A stretch of 14,056 nt of DNA, taken from positions 1 to 14,056 of the forward strand of contig CAJNDS010001566.1 in NCBI GenBank assembly GCA_905221605.1, read 5' to 3'. The notes under the pieces are model-generated. The model was not told the origin of the DNA, ran no database searches, and saw only the letters and a list, made by a program, of their open reading frames with translations. The stretch comes from Symbiodinium natans (Eukaryota > Sar > Dinophyceae > Suessiales > Symbiodiniaceae). The position numbers and the translations under genes were made by a program. Below are positions 1 to 7,351 of this stretch, piece by piece (the first letter of the stretch is position 1; each line of letters starts with the position of its first letter).

Positions 1-757
1 TGTGGTTGTGTGGTTGTGTGGTTGTGTGGTTGTGTGGTTGTGTGGTTGTGTGGTTGTGTGGTTGTGTGGTTGTGTGGTTGTGTGGGTGTGTGGTTGTGTG
101 GTTGTGTGGTTGTGTGGTTGTGTGGTTGTGTGGTTGTGTGGTTGTGTGGTTGTGTGGTTGTGTGGTTGTGTGGTTGCGTGGTTGCGTGGTTGTGTGGTTG
201 TGTGGTTGCGTGGTTGTGTGGTTGCGTGGTTGTGTGGTTGTGTGGTTGCGTGGTTGTGTGGTTGTGTGGTTGTGTGGTTGTGTGGTTGTGTGGTTGTGTG
301 GTTGTGTGGTTGTGTGGTTGTGTGGTTGTGTGGTTGTGTGGTTGTGTGGTTGTGTGGTTGTGTGGTTGTGTGGTTGTGTGGTTGTGTGGTTGTGTGGTTG
401 TGTGGGTGTGTGGTTGTGTGGGTGTGTGGGTGTGTGGGTGTGTGGGTGTGTGGGTGTGTGGGTGTGTGGGTGTGTGGGTGTGTGGGTGTGTGGGTGTGTG
501 GAAGTGTGGGTGTGTGGAAGTGTGGGTGTGTGAAGTGTGGGTGTGTGAAGTGTGGGTGTGTGAAGTGTGGGTGTGTGGGTGTGTGGGTGTGTGGGAGTGT
601 GGGTGTGGGGGTGTGTGGGTGTGGGGGTGTGTGGGTGTGTGGGTGTGTGGGTGTGTGGGTGTGTGGGTGTGTGGGTGTGTGGGTGTGTGGGTGTGTGTGT
701 GTGTGTGTGTGTGTCTGTGTGTGTCTGTGTGTCTGTCTGTGTGTCTGTGTGTCTGTG

Positions 758-816
<59 letters not shown>

Positions 817-832
817 GTCTGTTTATCTGTCT
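1..832. repeat. Octamer satellite grading into GT and TCTG microsatellites
   Basis: The plus strand is a near-perfect 8-bp tandem array of TGTGGTTG from 1 to about 408. A block of TGGTTGCG variants lies at about 173-252. The unit then changes to TGTGGGTG up to about 690, with a patch of GAAGTG variants at 493-570, followed by pure (GT)n at 691-714 and a TCTG/TGTC array to about 832. An 8-bp unit contains no stop in any plus frame, so several long Val/Trp/Cys/Gly frames exist here; they are an artefact of the repeat and not genes. The ordered change of unit along the array fits stepwise expansion of successive variants. Confidence 0.97.
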
Positions 833-1328
833 CGCGACTACCGGCTACGAGAGCCTGATTCGCTGCAACATATCCTGGCTCGACCCTGGTTTTTCCTTCC
901 GACGCCTCGTCCTGACGCTGCGAGACCTGCTTGACGAGATCATCAGCGATGTCCTCTGGCATGTAGATAACCTGCTGTCGCTCAACAACGAATTGCTTGC
1001 TGAATTCTAGATTTTGGCATGCGTCAGTGATGCAATTACCTGTCAGCGCCTGAACACCAGCACAAACTAGCAGGGCCTCCAGCACGTCGGACGACCATGG
1101 AACTCTCTGAATCGCACTCGTGCTGCACACACGCTGGACAGTTGGTTGTGCTTTGCAGGCCTCGAGAATCGCTGGCATCGATTCCAATGCTTGTGCATCC
1201 AGATAGACGCAGCTTCCGAAGCCATCAGCTACCTGGAGTTCTCTTGTTGCTGTCACTGCGCAGCAGGAGCTGCTCAGCAGGTTTTCCTCCAGTACACCAA
1301 GCCTTAACTTCAATCCCAGGACTGCGAG
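1..1328 (-). CDS. Terminal exon region of putative alpha-solenoid protein, open to window edge
   Basis: Read on minus, one frame is open from 1328 to base 1 with no stop. The non-repetitive part (1328-833) reads like real protein: LGLKLRLGVLEENLL, then VADGFGSCVYLDAQALESMP, AILEACKAQPTVQRV, SSDVLEALLVCAGVQAL, QQVIYMPEDIADDLVKQV and VEPGYVAANQALVAGSRETD. The composition is balanced, rich in Leu/Ala/Gln/Glu, and alternates helix and turn as alpha-solenoid (ARM/HEAT) proteins do; AILEACKAQPTVQ in particular is ARM-like. A TAG at 1329-1331 precedes it, and AG at 1330-1329 could be a 3' splice acceptor. A potential donor (ACAG then GTAATT) occurs near 1040, but the frame stays coding-like beyond it. 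The true end is unknown; the 1-832 satellite is probably intron or flank rather than translated. The family is not recognised with certainty. The plus-strand frame over 838-1010 is taken to be the antisense shadow. Confidence 0.55.
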
Positions 1329-1655
1329 CTACAGGGATGCCGTGTCATGGCTATTGAACACAGATGTTGAAGAGAGAATCTGATCTGCATCCCGGTGCCA
1401 ACTATAGGACAACTGTGTACACGAGCTCAGATGTCGTGCTTTAGCCAAACTGTCAATGCAGAGTGATGCCTCCTGCCATACCGTCGCCTGCTCCGAGTAT
1501 TGCCGCAAGGCCGAAGGCAGCGTCTGTTCCAAGTTGGCATGGAGAAGTGCGGCGTGCGGCATGTTTTGTTTGCCAGAGCCTGAGCCGCCTGAGCCAAGTG
1601 CCAAACGCAGCTGAAGGCCGTCTCTTCCACCGGCTCCGGAACATCCTTGCTTCAT
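1329..1655 (-). CDS. Armadillo-repeat-like exon region of the same minus-strand gene
   Basis: The best segment of this frame is ALLHANLEQTLPSALRQYSE followed by QATVWQEASLCIDSLAKARH. It matches the armadillo-repeat pattern of a short helix followed by a longer VxxxAxxxLxxLA helix. An overlapping minus frame (about 1630-1530) carries DVPEPVEETAFSCVWHLAQA and AQALANKT, which also looks protein-like. The coding signal therefore seems to change frame near 1545, around an A-rich ACAAAACA stretch. That could be an unrecognised short intron, a sequencing indel or real decay. The segment after SYSWH looks weaker and may be intronic. The frame ends in TAG at 1329 and resumes in the same phase directly afterwards. 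The call as part of a multi-exon alpha-solenoid gene is inference. Confidence 0.45.
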   Translation of the reverse strand: MKQGCSGAGGRDGLQLRLALGSGGSGSGKQNMPHAALLHANLEQTLPSALRQYSEQATVWQEASLCIDSLAKARHLSSCTQLSYSWHRDADQILSSTSVFNSHDTASL

Positions 1656-1667
1656 TCAGGAAGCATT

Positions 1668-1738
1668 CTGCAATGCCGTCCGCCAAATAGCCTTAGGCGG
1701 CAGCCAGACCATAGTCCTGAACCAACTTTGCATCTGGC
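1668..1738 (-). CDS. Possible short exon of the minus-strand gene
   Basis: After an AG acceptor at 1740-1739, the minus strand reads QMQSWFRTMVWLPPKAIWRT followed by ALQNAS before a stop. If the preceding exon (1896-1977) ends in phase 1, two bases here complete the split codon, so the phases fit. An alternative frame across the same bases gives PDAKLVQDYGLAAA and also looks plausible. I cannot decide between them; the exon is weakly supported. Confidence 0.25.
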
Positions 1739-1895
1739 CTAACGAGGTGGGATTGAGCGGAAATCAATTATACAGACTCGAAGTACGCGTGAAGTACCCA
1801 CCTGCGTGCTCGGAGCAGTTCGGCTCCAATGTGAGCATCAGCCTCCAAACATCTGAAAAGCTTAGACGGCCACATGTGTGACCGGCGGATCTGAC

Positions 1896-1977
1896 CTCGC
1901 GGAAAGGATTCACAAAGGTCGTCAGCCAGCCGTCCTGACTTTGATACAATAGATTTGTTTACTTCAACGTCCGCATG
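1896..1977 (-). CDS. Short internal exon of the minus-strand gene
   Basis: Minus-strand sequence reads ATTACTTGCAG then the exon, starting HADVEVNKSIVSKSGRLADD and ending LCESFPR. It is followed by GAG then GTCAGA, an ordinary AG|GT donor. The acceptor and donor bracket 82 nt of protein-like sequence: 27 codons plus one base, leaving phase 1. The same frame stays open beyond the donor to 1768, but that extension is less convincing. The function is unknown; placement in the same gene as the neighbouring minus-strand pieces rests on strand and order only. Confidence 0.42.
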
Positions 1978-2204
1978 CTGCAAGTAATTTATTGCGCGCA
2001 AAAGCTACCGATCGCATTGGTACTGCTACAAAAGGCCACCACCCAGGATCCACCTCCCTCTTTGCTCTCCTTGCCTTTGTGCCACTAAGTATAGACATCG
2101 GTATTTCAGATACTTTCTATCTAATGCATTGGTGGATTTGTTTCTAGATGTAGAGTTTCTTTGATTCACTCGCACGCACATACAAACTCACTCACCCAAC
2201 ATCT
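1978..2204. other. Unassigned spacer or intron
   Basis: There is no open frame of note and no repeat larger than a few bases. If the minus-strand exons are real, this is intronic. Confidence 0.5.
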
Positions 2205-2620
2205 CCTTTTGTGGGTTTAGGGTTTGCCCACCCAACATCTTCTTTTGGGGTTGAGGGCTTGCTTGCCCAACCTCTTTTACGGTTTAGCGTATCTCAGTCG
2301 AGGTCTTAGGTTTAGGGTTTGCCCACCCCACATCTTCCTTCGGTTTAGGGTTGCGGTTTAGGGTTGCTTCGCTAGGCTCTTTCAGCTAGGGTTCTAGGGT
2401 TTGCCGACCCAACAACTTCTTTTAGGGTTTATGGTTTGCCCTTTTCTTTTCGGTTGACGGTTTCTTCTTTGGAGTTTAGGAGCCTCCCCGCCCCATATCT
2501 TTGCCACCCAGCATCACCCAACATCTTCCTTGAGGGTTTACGGGTTTCTGATTTGGGCTTCAGGGTTCTTTTTGGGTTTAGGGATTGCCCTCTTCTTTTA
2601 GGGTTTAGTTCTGATTTGCC
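2205..2620 (+). repeat. Degenerate telomere-like repeat block
   Basis: About six to eight imperfect copies of a GGTTTAGGGTTTGCCCACCC motif, followed by AACATCTTCTTTT, occur at irregular 40-80-bp intervals. Each is built around one or two TTTAGGG units. The copies are heavily mutated (GGTTTAGCG, GGGTTTACGG, GGTTGACGG and similar) compared with the near-perfect arrays in the right half. This suggests an old interstitial telomeric insertion or a satellite derived from one. Short open frames on both strands here are not protein-like. Confidence 0.8.
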
Positions 2621-3024
2621 GTGTCGTTGCTTGGCCATCGACCTGTGACTATGGCGCGCGCCCACTACCCGAGGGGCCGCAGAGAAGGTTAGATGGGAAG
2701 GACGTGAATGCTGAATGCTCGCAGCAAAAGGCGCACCTTGAAAGGGACAAAAAAGAAGAGTGCTGAGCATGGAGATACGTGGGGACTGCCACTATACTTG
2801 GCCATGCTTTTCAACCTCGGGTTACATTTAGCTTAGTACTGTAGGGCTTACCAAGGCTGACTTATCAAGCCAAATCTGGGCTGGAATCGAGGGCCTCGAC
2901 ACAGATGTCGCATTTTGGAAGTGTCGAGTCGAGGGCTTCGATTCAAGCTTTGAGGGTATGGAATCTGTAGCGACGTGCAAACAGGCACAGGTGGCCAAAA
3001 ACAAAAAAAATGAATATTCCTCAG

Positions 3025-3026
<2 letters not shown>
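2621..3026. other. Mostly unassigned intergenic or intronic sequence
   Basis: No convincing gene is seen. A weak candidate on minus (about 2965-2850) reads [20 protein letters not shown] and [15 protein letters not shown], and is followed by GTAAGC, a good-looking donor. The protein texture is poor. The word TCGAGGGCxTCGA occurs twice (2889-2901 and 2929-2941). Confidence 0.3.
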
Positions 3027-3064
<38 letters not shown>

Positions 3065-3571
3065 ACAGACACACAGACAGACACACAGACAGACACACAG
3101 ACAGACACACAGACAGACACACAGACAGACAGACACAGACAGACACAGACAGACAGACAGACAGACACACACACACACACACAGACAGACAGACAGACAG
3201 ACAGACACACACAGAGACACAGACAGACACACACCCACACACACACACACAACACACAGAGACACACACACGAGAGACAGACACCCAGACACACACACAC
3301 AGACACACACAGACACACACAGACACACACACAGACACACACAGACACACACATACCACACACAGACACACACAGACACACACAGACACACACAGACCAC
3401 ACAGACGCACAGCGACACCGCACAGCGACACACCGCACACAGCGACACACACCGACACACACCGACACACACCGACAGACACACACACACACACACAGAC
3501 ACACACAGACGCACAGCGACACGCACCGACACGACACCGACACACACCGACACACACCGACACACACACCA

Positions 3572-3635
<64 letters not shown>

Positions 3636-3972
3636 ACCCCACACCCACACACCCACACACACACACACACACACCCACACCCCCCACCCAGCCACGCACC
3701 ACGGCAACGCACGCACTCACGCACGCACGCACGCACGCACGCACCGCACGCACGCACGCACGCACGCACCCCCCCACCCACCCCCCACCCACCCACCCAC
3801 CCACACCACCCACCCCCACCCACCCACCCACCCACGCACCCACACACTCACACACACACACACACACGCACCCACACGCACCCGCGCCCGCACCCGCACC
3901 CGCAACCGCAACCGCACCCGCACCCGCACCCGCACCCACACTCACCTACCCACCCACCCACTCGCGCGCGCT
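3027..3972. repeat. Compound CA / CAGA / CGCA / CCCA / CCCGCA microsatellite
   Basis: The plus strand runs through (CA)n at 3027-3060, then a CAGACA array to about 3225, mixed CACAGACA to about 3575, and (CA)n at about 3575-3632. CCCACA follows to about 3690, then (CGCA)n at about 3709-3770, (CCCA)n at about 3771-3840, and a CCCGCA/CAACCG array at about 3880-3945. The long His/Thr frames on plus and Cys/Val frames on minus are repeat artefacts. On the sense strand of the putative minus gene it would be an intronic TG-type tract, opposite in orientation to the 1-832 array. Confidence 0.97.
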
Positions 3973-4095
3973 CAGAGCCACAAAACTCGGAAAAGACACG
4001 CAGTGTAAATGCCTCACTTGGGTGTGCCTCAGTCCCAGACCGGGCCAGGCGGGCCGCGCTGAATTTTAATATCGACCGTACTGCGCACTTCACAC

Positions 4096-4181
4096 CTAAT
4101 ACACAGCACGCTGTGATCCTCTGCAAGCTCTGCGTAAAAGTCGACGAGCTCTTCTAGCGACTTCTGCTTTCCCGCTTCAAC
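4096..4181 (-). CDS. Internal exon of the minus-strand gene
   Basis: The minus strand shows a pyrimidine-rich acceptor (CTTCCACATTTTCTGCAG) and then VEAGKQKSLEELVDFYAELA, EDHSVLCI, then TAG followed by GTGTGA, a plausible AG|GT donor (86 nt, ending in phase 2). The peptide is strongly helical. EELVDFYxxLxxxxxVLCI superficially recalls the segment before the conserved acidic residues of enolase-type proteins. The preceding exon does not look like enolase, however, so I prefer the alpha-solenoid reading. The donor position is less certain than the acceptor. Confidence 0.5.
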
Positions 4182-4454
4182 CTGCAGAAAATGTGGAAGA
4201 TCCAAGCTGCAACGAAGAGTGGCAAGGCGATGCAAGGCACTGTGAGGCATCCCCGCTTCGTAAACACCCTCTTCTTCTCGCCAAGCCTGGCACTCATCAA
4301 AGCACAGGAAGTGTTGCGCTCTAAAATCTGTGCGAAAACGCCTCCTCCGCATTGACAATGAGCAATCCATGCACCTTGCACGTATTCGCAAACAGCTAGC
4401 TTATGCTCGTCTCCAGAATGTGCAACTGGGTCCTCACGTTCATGCGCGACTTAC
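4182..4454 (-). other. Putative spliceosomal intron
   Basis: This is 273 nt on the minus strand, starting GTAAGT and ending TTTTCTGCAG. It separates two protein-like segments in matching phase 0. Inside it, a short frame (about 4374-4331, VHGLLIVNAEEAFSH) follows CAAG and precedes GATTTT. It could be a cryptic extra exon only if a GA donor is used, which is reported for dinoflagellates. Confidence 0.5.
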
Positions 4455-4529
4455 ACTCGTTCGCGCCTTGGACGAATCCGATGCAAGAGCTGACTCCAAA
4501 GCCTTCTGAGCAAGCTGAAGTGTGGTCGC
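4455..4529 (-). CDS. Internal exon of the minus-strand gene
   Basis: Following a CACCTAG acceptor, the minus strand encodes ATTLQLAQKALESALASDSS and then KARTS (25 codons). GTAAGT comes immediately after. The peptide is an Ala/Leu/Ser-rich helix. It ends in phase 0 and the next candidate exon (4096-4181) begins in phase 0, so splicing gives a continuous reading. Two competing frames over the same bases lack this texture. Confidence 0.5.
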
Positions 4530-4639
4530 CTAGGTGGGCATGCTGCCAAACATTCTGATGAGACAGCAACGACGACTCTGAGAGGCTTGCAAGGCCACCA
4601 GGCAGGGCATAAGACTTGCCATCGACCACTAGTGCCGCA

Positions 4640-4840
4640 GTTGTCTGACAGGAGTTGCAACAGACCATCAACGTCTGGATGGCTTTCGACCAGCTGACGC
4701 GCTGTCTTAGGTCCGGCCTTGTCAGCCTGCAATGTTTTCATAACTTCGGCTTTGGCACTTTTCAGTACCTGGGACGAAATCCAAGCTCGCGAAAGGAATG
4801 AATTCATGTACAGGACCTGATTTATCAACGCTAGTTGCAC
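4640..4840 (-). CDS. Helical exon of the minus-strand gene
   Basis: The acceptor (ACAATTTTCTTACAAG) is followed by VQLALINQVLYMNSFLSRAW, ISSQVLKSAKAEVMKTLQAD, KAGPKTARQLVESHPDVDGL and LQLLSDN. This is the most regular helix-rich stretch in the region and fits an ARM/HEAT-type array. The same frame continues to 4451 but turns Trp/Cys/Pro-rich after SDN. An overlapping frame there (AALVVDGKSYALPGG, LASLSESSLLS) looks better, so either a frame change or an intron occurs near 4640. The exact donor is unresolved. Confidence 0.45.
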
Positions 4841-4971
4841 CTTGTAAGAAAATTGTCACAACCCTCGCGATCCAGCATTGTAGGCCAACCACACCCAACA
4901 GTAGAACAAGCTGTTGTCGAGCGTTCTAGCTTATTTGAGCACTTCATCGAAAGCCTCTCAGCAGCGTATTA

Positions 4972-5117
4972 CAATGTATTACAAGAAGCCTCGCTGTCAC
5001 GCACTGCAACACGACATGATTGGAGCGATTGGAGCCCGGCCTCGAAAAGCCTTGCAAGCCAGCCAAAGGAGAGCTGGCCACCATCAGCTGCCTCGGCCTT
5101 GGCAAACCCAAGTCCAG
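4972..5117 (-). CDS. Candidate exon of the minus-strand gene
   Basis: In a frame different from the longer open frame that overlaps it, the minus strand reads GLGFAKAEAADGGQLSFGWL and then ARLFEAGLQSLQSCRVAVRD, SEAS, before a TAA at 4971-4969. The helical, Ala/Leu-rich peptide resembles the neighbouring exons. An AG at 5119-5118 could be the acceptor. The competing frame (…GLPRPRQLMVASSPLAGLQG) is less protein-like. Confidence 0.35.
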
Positions 5118-5231
5118 CTCAAGTCCCTGTGCCCGGGTCCCTGAAGAGACTTCCGAATTCAGCAGCCGCCACACCGGTCCCGTAACAAAATGGGCTGGAG
5201 GCACAGCTTTAAGCCCCGCAGAAAGCCGCGT

Positions 5232-5606
5232 CCATCTGTAGACGAAATGAGCGAACACGAGATGGTCTGAGGATGCATCCAGTGCCATGGGCGACACAGC
5301 CACGCAGCAGCGTAAGGAAGTAGGTGTCACAACCTGGGAGTTGCCCGGTAAGATGGTCGACAGAGCTATAAGTGCAACATCAGCAAGAGAAGGCGTTGGC
5401 TCGGTGATGTTCATAATTGCTCTGCGGATCGACTTAAGAAGCATTTCGTGTCTTTCTTTCAAAATGCAACTCTCATCCAAGACGTGTCGCGGAATGCGTA
5501 CAGTTGGGGTGGGGGGCGGGGGTGGGCACCGCCTCATGTCCAACAAGACGTAAGGCTCCCCATGCACGAGATGGGCAAGTGATCCAGCATTCTCGTTGCG
5601 AACTTG
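5232..5606 (-). CDS. Longest exon-like segment of the minus-strand gene
   Basis: After TAG (AG at 5608-5607) the minus frame reads QVRNENAGSLAHLVHGEPYV, LLDMRRC, a Pro-rich bridge (PPPPPTPTVRIPRHVL), then ERHEMLLKSIRRAIMNITEP, TPSLADVALIALSTILPG and MALDASSDHLVFAHFVYRW. The helix pairs after the proline bridge fit an ARM/HEAT fold. The frame remains open to 4944 but loses protein texture below about 5230. A second minus frame at about 5649-5556, after the acceptor-like ATTTTGACAG, gives FWEYARGSIKRCDSKFATRM and LDHLPI. It also looks coding, so the true exon start and frame may differ. Product unknown. Confidence 0.45.
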
Positions 5607-5665
5607 CTATCGCACCTCTTGATGGACCCCCGGGCGTATTCCCAAAAGCTGTCAAAATGTATGCC

Positions 5666-5713
5666 ATATATATATATATATATATGTGGTACCCCCCCCC
5701 CCGGTACCTAGGT
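5666..5713. repeat. (AT)n plus poly-C plus CCTAGG motif, left member of an inverted pair
   Basis: (AT)n at 5666-5685 is followed by GTGGTA, eleven C, then GGTACCTAGGT. Its reverse complement is closely matched by 7044-7085. The GGTAC/GTACC arms flanking the poly-C make the motif itself a small inverted repeat. Confidence 0.75.
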
Positions 5714-5722
5714 CTCCGTTTG

Positions 5723-6245
5723 AGTGAAAGTGCTGCACTGTCCCTGAAAAACCAATCCCAGAAGCCGAAAATGCCGTACTGTCCCTAAAAAAGCACCTAA
5801 AAACCAATTCTGGTGGCCTGCGCAGACAGGCCCTCTTCCAAAGATTGGTTTTTTAGGGACAGTACAGCACTTTCATGCCTCAGGCCTTCAAAGTGCCCTA
5901 AAAAAACAGCAATCCCACAAGCAGAAAGTGCCGCACTGTCCCTAAAAAACCTAAAAAACCAATTCTGGAGACCTATGCAGACAGGCCCTCACGAAAAGAT
6001 TTGTTTTTAGGGACAGTACAGCACTTTCAGCACCTCAAGCCTTCAAAGTGCTGCACTGTCCCTAAAAAACCAATCTTTGGAAGAGGGCCTGTCTGCACGG
6101 GCCTCCAGAATTGGTTTTGTATAGGCACAGTACAGCACTTTGAAGGCCTGAGGTGCTGGTATTGCTGTACTGTCCCTAAAAAGCCAATCTTTAGAAGAGA
6201 CCTGGCTGTACAGGCCCCCAGTATTAGTTCGTGAGAGTACAGTTT
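5723..6245. repeat. Array of nested imperfect palindromes (MITE- or introner-like)
   Basis: Each unit has a left arm AAAGTGCTGTACTGTCCCTA then AAAAACCAAT and a right arm ATTGGTTTTTTAGGGACAGT then ACAGCACTTT, around a 35-40-bp centre containing CCTGTGCAGACAGGCCCTCT. Copies are at about 5772-5877 and 5926-6031 (centre in one orientation) and about 6043-6144 and 6166-6243 (centre reversed). A half unit lies at 5723-5752. Spacers carrying CCTCAGGCCTTCAAAGTG are themselves inverted between the two halves, so the block as a whole is roughly palindromic about 6035. Short terminal inverted repeats and no coding capacity fit a miniature inverted-repeat element. Confidence 0.8.
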
Positions 6246-6941
6246 GTCCGGAAAGCAAGCGAATCAATCATATTCAACTATGTCTAAGGACCGTGACTTA
6301 GATATTAAGCTTCATTGAATTGATTTAGTTAAGGGTCGATTAATTCAATTCATTTATTTGACCCTTCAGTAAGAAATTAAGCGATTGGAATCCCTTAACT
6401 AAGTCAACTTCAACAAAACTTGTTTACCGCATCGTGATTGGATTGGCTCATTTCAATAGACATGAATTTATTTGACCCTTAAATAACTATATTCAGCCTG
6501 TGAAATTACGTTAGCCAAGTTGAGAATACGTACTTATCTTCACTGACTTCTTCATTGAACTCATTTAGTCAGTCAGCTTCTGAGCTTAAAGTCATGTCCT
6601 TAACACGTCAGAAACTAATCAAACTATTGACACTACTTGAATTAAATTAATTTCAAGAAACAACAAGCCCTTCGTTAAATTAAGTACTCTGTGTGTGTGT
6701 GTGTGAAAACAATCAATGAACAGATTTTCGCTAATCAAATTCATGCTTAAATGAAGCAAAACTACAAGCATGTTTTACTTAATGTAGCACACTAGAACAT
6801 TTGATTAATCTCACTAGTGGTTCATTAAATTTAATGAATTGATTACTTCGAGGTGGGTGAAAACATCATTTCATCTAATTCAAATTAAGTATTAACGAAA
6901 TAAAGGCTTGTAATTTAGGTAATTCAATGTAGTAAAATCAC
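6246..6941. other. AT-rich island, no gene seen
   Basis: Base composition drops sharply to roughly two-thirds A+T, unlike everything around it. No frame of useful length is seen. It contains the 15-mer ATTTATTTGACCCTT twice (6352-6366 and 6466-6480, 114 bp apart), repeated CTTCATTGAAxT words (about 6310 and 6550), a (GT)n run at 6691-6705 and the perfect 18-bp palindrome TTCATTAAATTTAATGAA at 6821-6838. If the exon at 6942-7046 is real, this is intron. Confidence 0.7.
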
Positions 6942-7046
6942 CCTTGCCGCGCTTTCGCCCACGTGCATGGCAGCATCATCCACTCGATGGTCTTCCGGCA
7001 CGTGTTCGTTAATGTGATGCAGAAAGCTAACTTTTTGCAGTAAAAC
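6942..7046 (-). CDS. Candidate most-upstream visible exon of the minus-strand gene
   Basis: The minus strand has GCGCCTAG as a possible acceptor and then VLLQKVSFLHHINEHVPEDH and RVDDAAMHVGESAAR, followed by GTGATT, a possible donor. The local GC content and protein texture contrast with the AT-rich island just below. The phase at the donor does not clearly match the next candidate exon, so boundaries are uncertain, and upstream exons were not found in the repeat-rich sequence to the right. The protein is unrecognised. Confidence 0.35.
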
Positions 7047-7085
7047 CTAGGCGCCGGGGGGGTAGCATATATATATATATATATA
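7044..7085. repeat. Right member of the inverted (AT)n / poly-G / CCTAGG pair
   Basis: ACCTAGGCGCC followed by seven G, TAGC and (AT)n to 7085. The reverse complement aligns with 5666-5713, with differences in poly-C length and a few bases. Together with the left member it brackets 5.7-7.05 kb. Confidence 0.7.
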
Positions 7086-7098
7086 CGGTGCAGCGTCG

Positions 7099-7167
7099 CT
7101 GCCCCCCCCACCCCATGGTCACCCCCCCCCCATGCCCCCCCCCCCCCCCCCCAAAAAAAAAAAAAAA
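7099..7167. repeat. Poly-C tracts followed by poly-A
   Basis: Several C runs of 7-18 bases end in a 15-base A run at 7153-7167. Such homopolymer junctions are also prone to assembly error. Confidence 0.9.
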
Positions 7168-7212
7168 TCTTTCCTTCCCCGCCCGCCCCACTGTGGTTTG
7201 GGCCTATGTTTT

Positions 7213-7351
7213 GGGTTTAAGGTTTTAGGTTTAAGGGTTTTAGGGTTTTAGGGTTTAGGGTTTAGGGTTTAGGGTTTAGGGTTTAGGGTTTAGGGTTTAG
7301 GGTTTAGGGTTTAGGGTTTAGGGTTTAGGGTTTAGGGTTTAGGGTTTAGGG
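7213..7351 (+). repeat. Interstitial telomere-type array 1 (TTTAGGG)
   Basis: Degenerate units (TTTTAGGT, TTTAAGGG, TTTTAGGG) lead into about fifteen perfect TTTAGGG units ending at 7351. The G-rich strand is on plus. Confidence 0.97.

Noticed and set aside
2-1010. Long plus-strand frames of Val/Trp/Cys/Gly through the TG-rich satellite, one continuing to 1010
   Set aside because: They follow from an 8-bp unit without stops. The tail over 838-1010 is antisense to a better minus-strand frame.
2828-4157. His/Thr (plus) and Cys/Val (minus) frames of 230-400 codons
   Set aside because: They are translations of CA, CAGA, CGCA and CCCA microsatellites with no unique protein segment of substance.
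4096-4181. Enolase-like exon
   Set aside because: The EELVDFYAELAEDHSVLCI stretch recalls enolase superfamily members, but the phase-matched upstream exon is unlike enolase and no catalytic residues are visible. Kept only as a remark.
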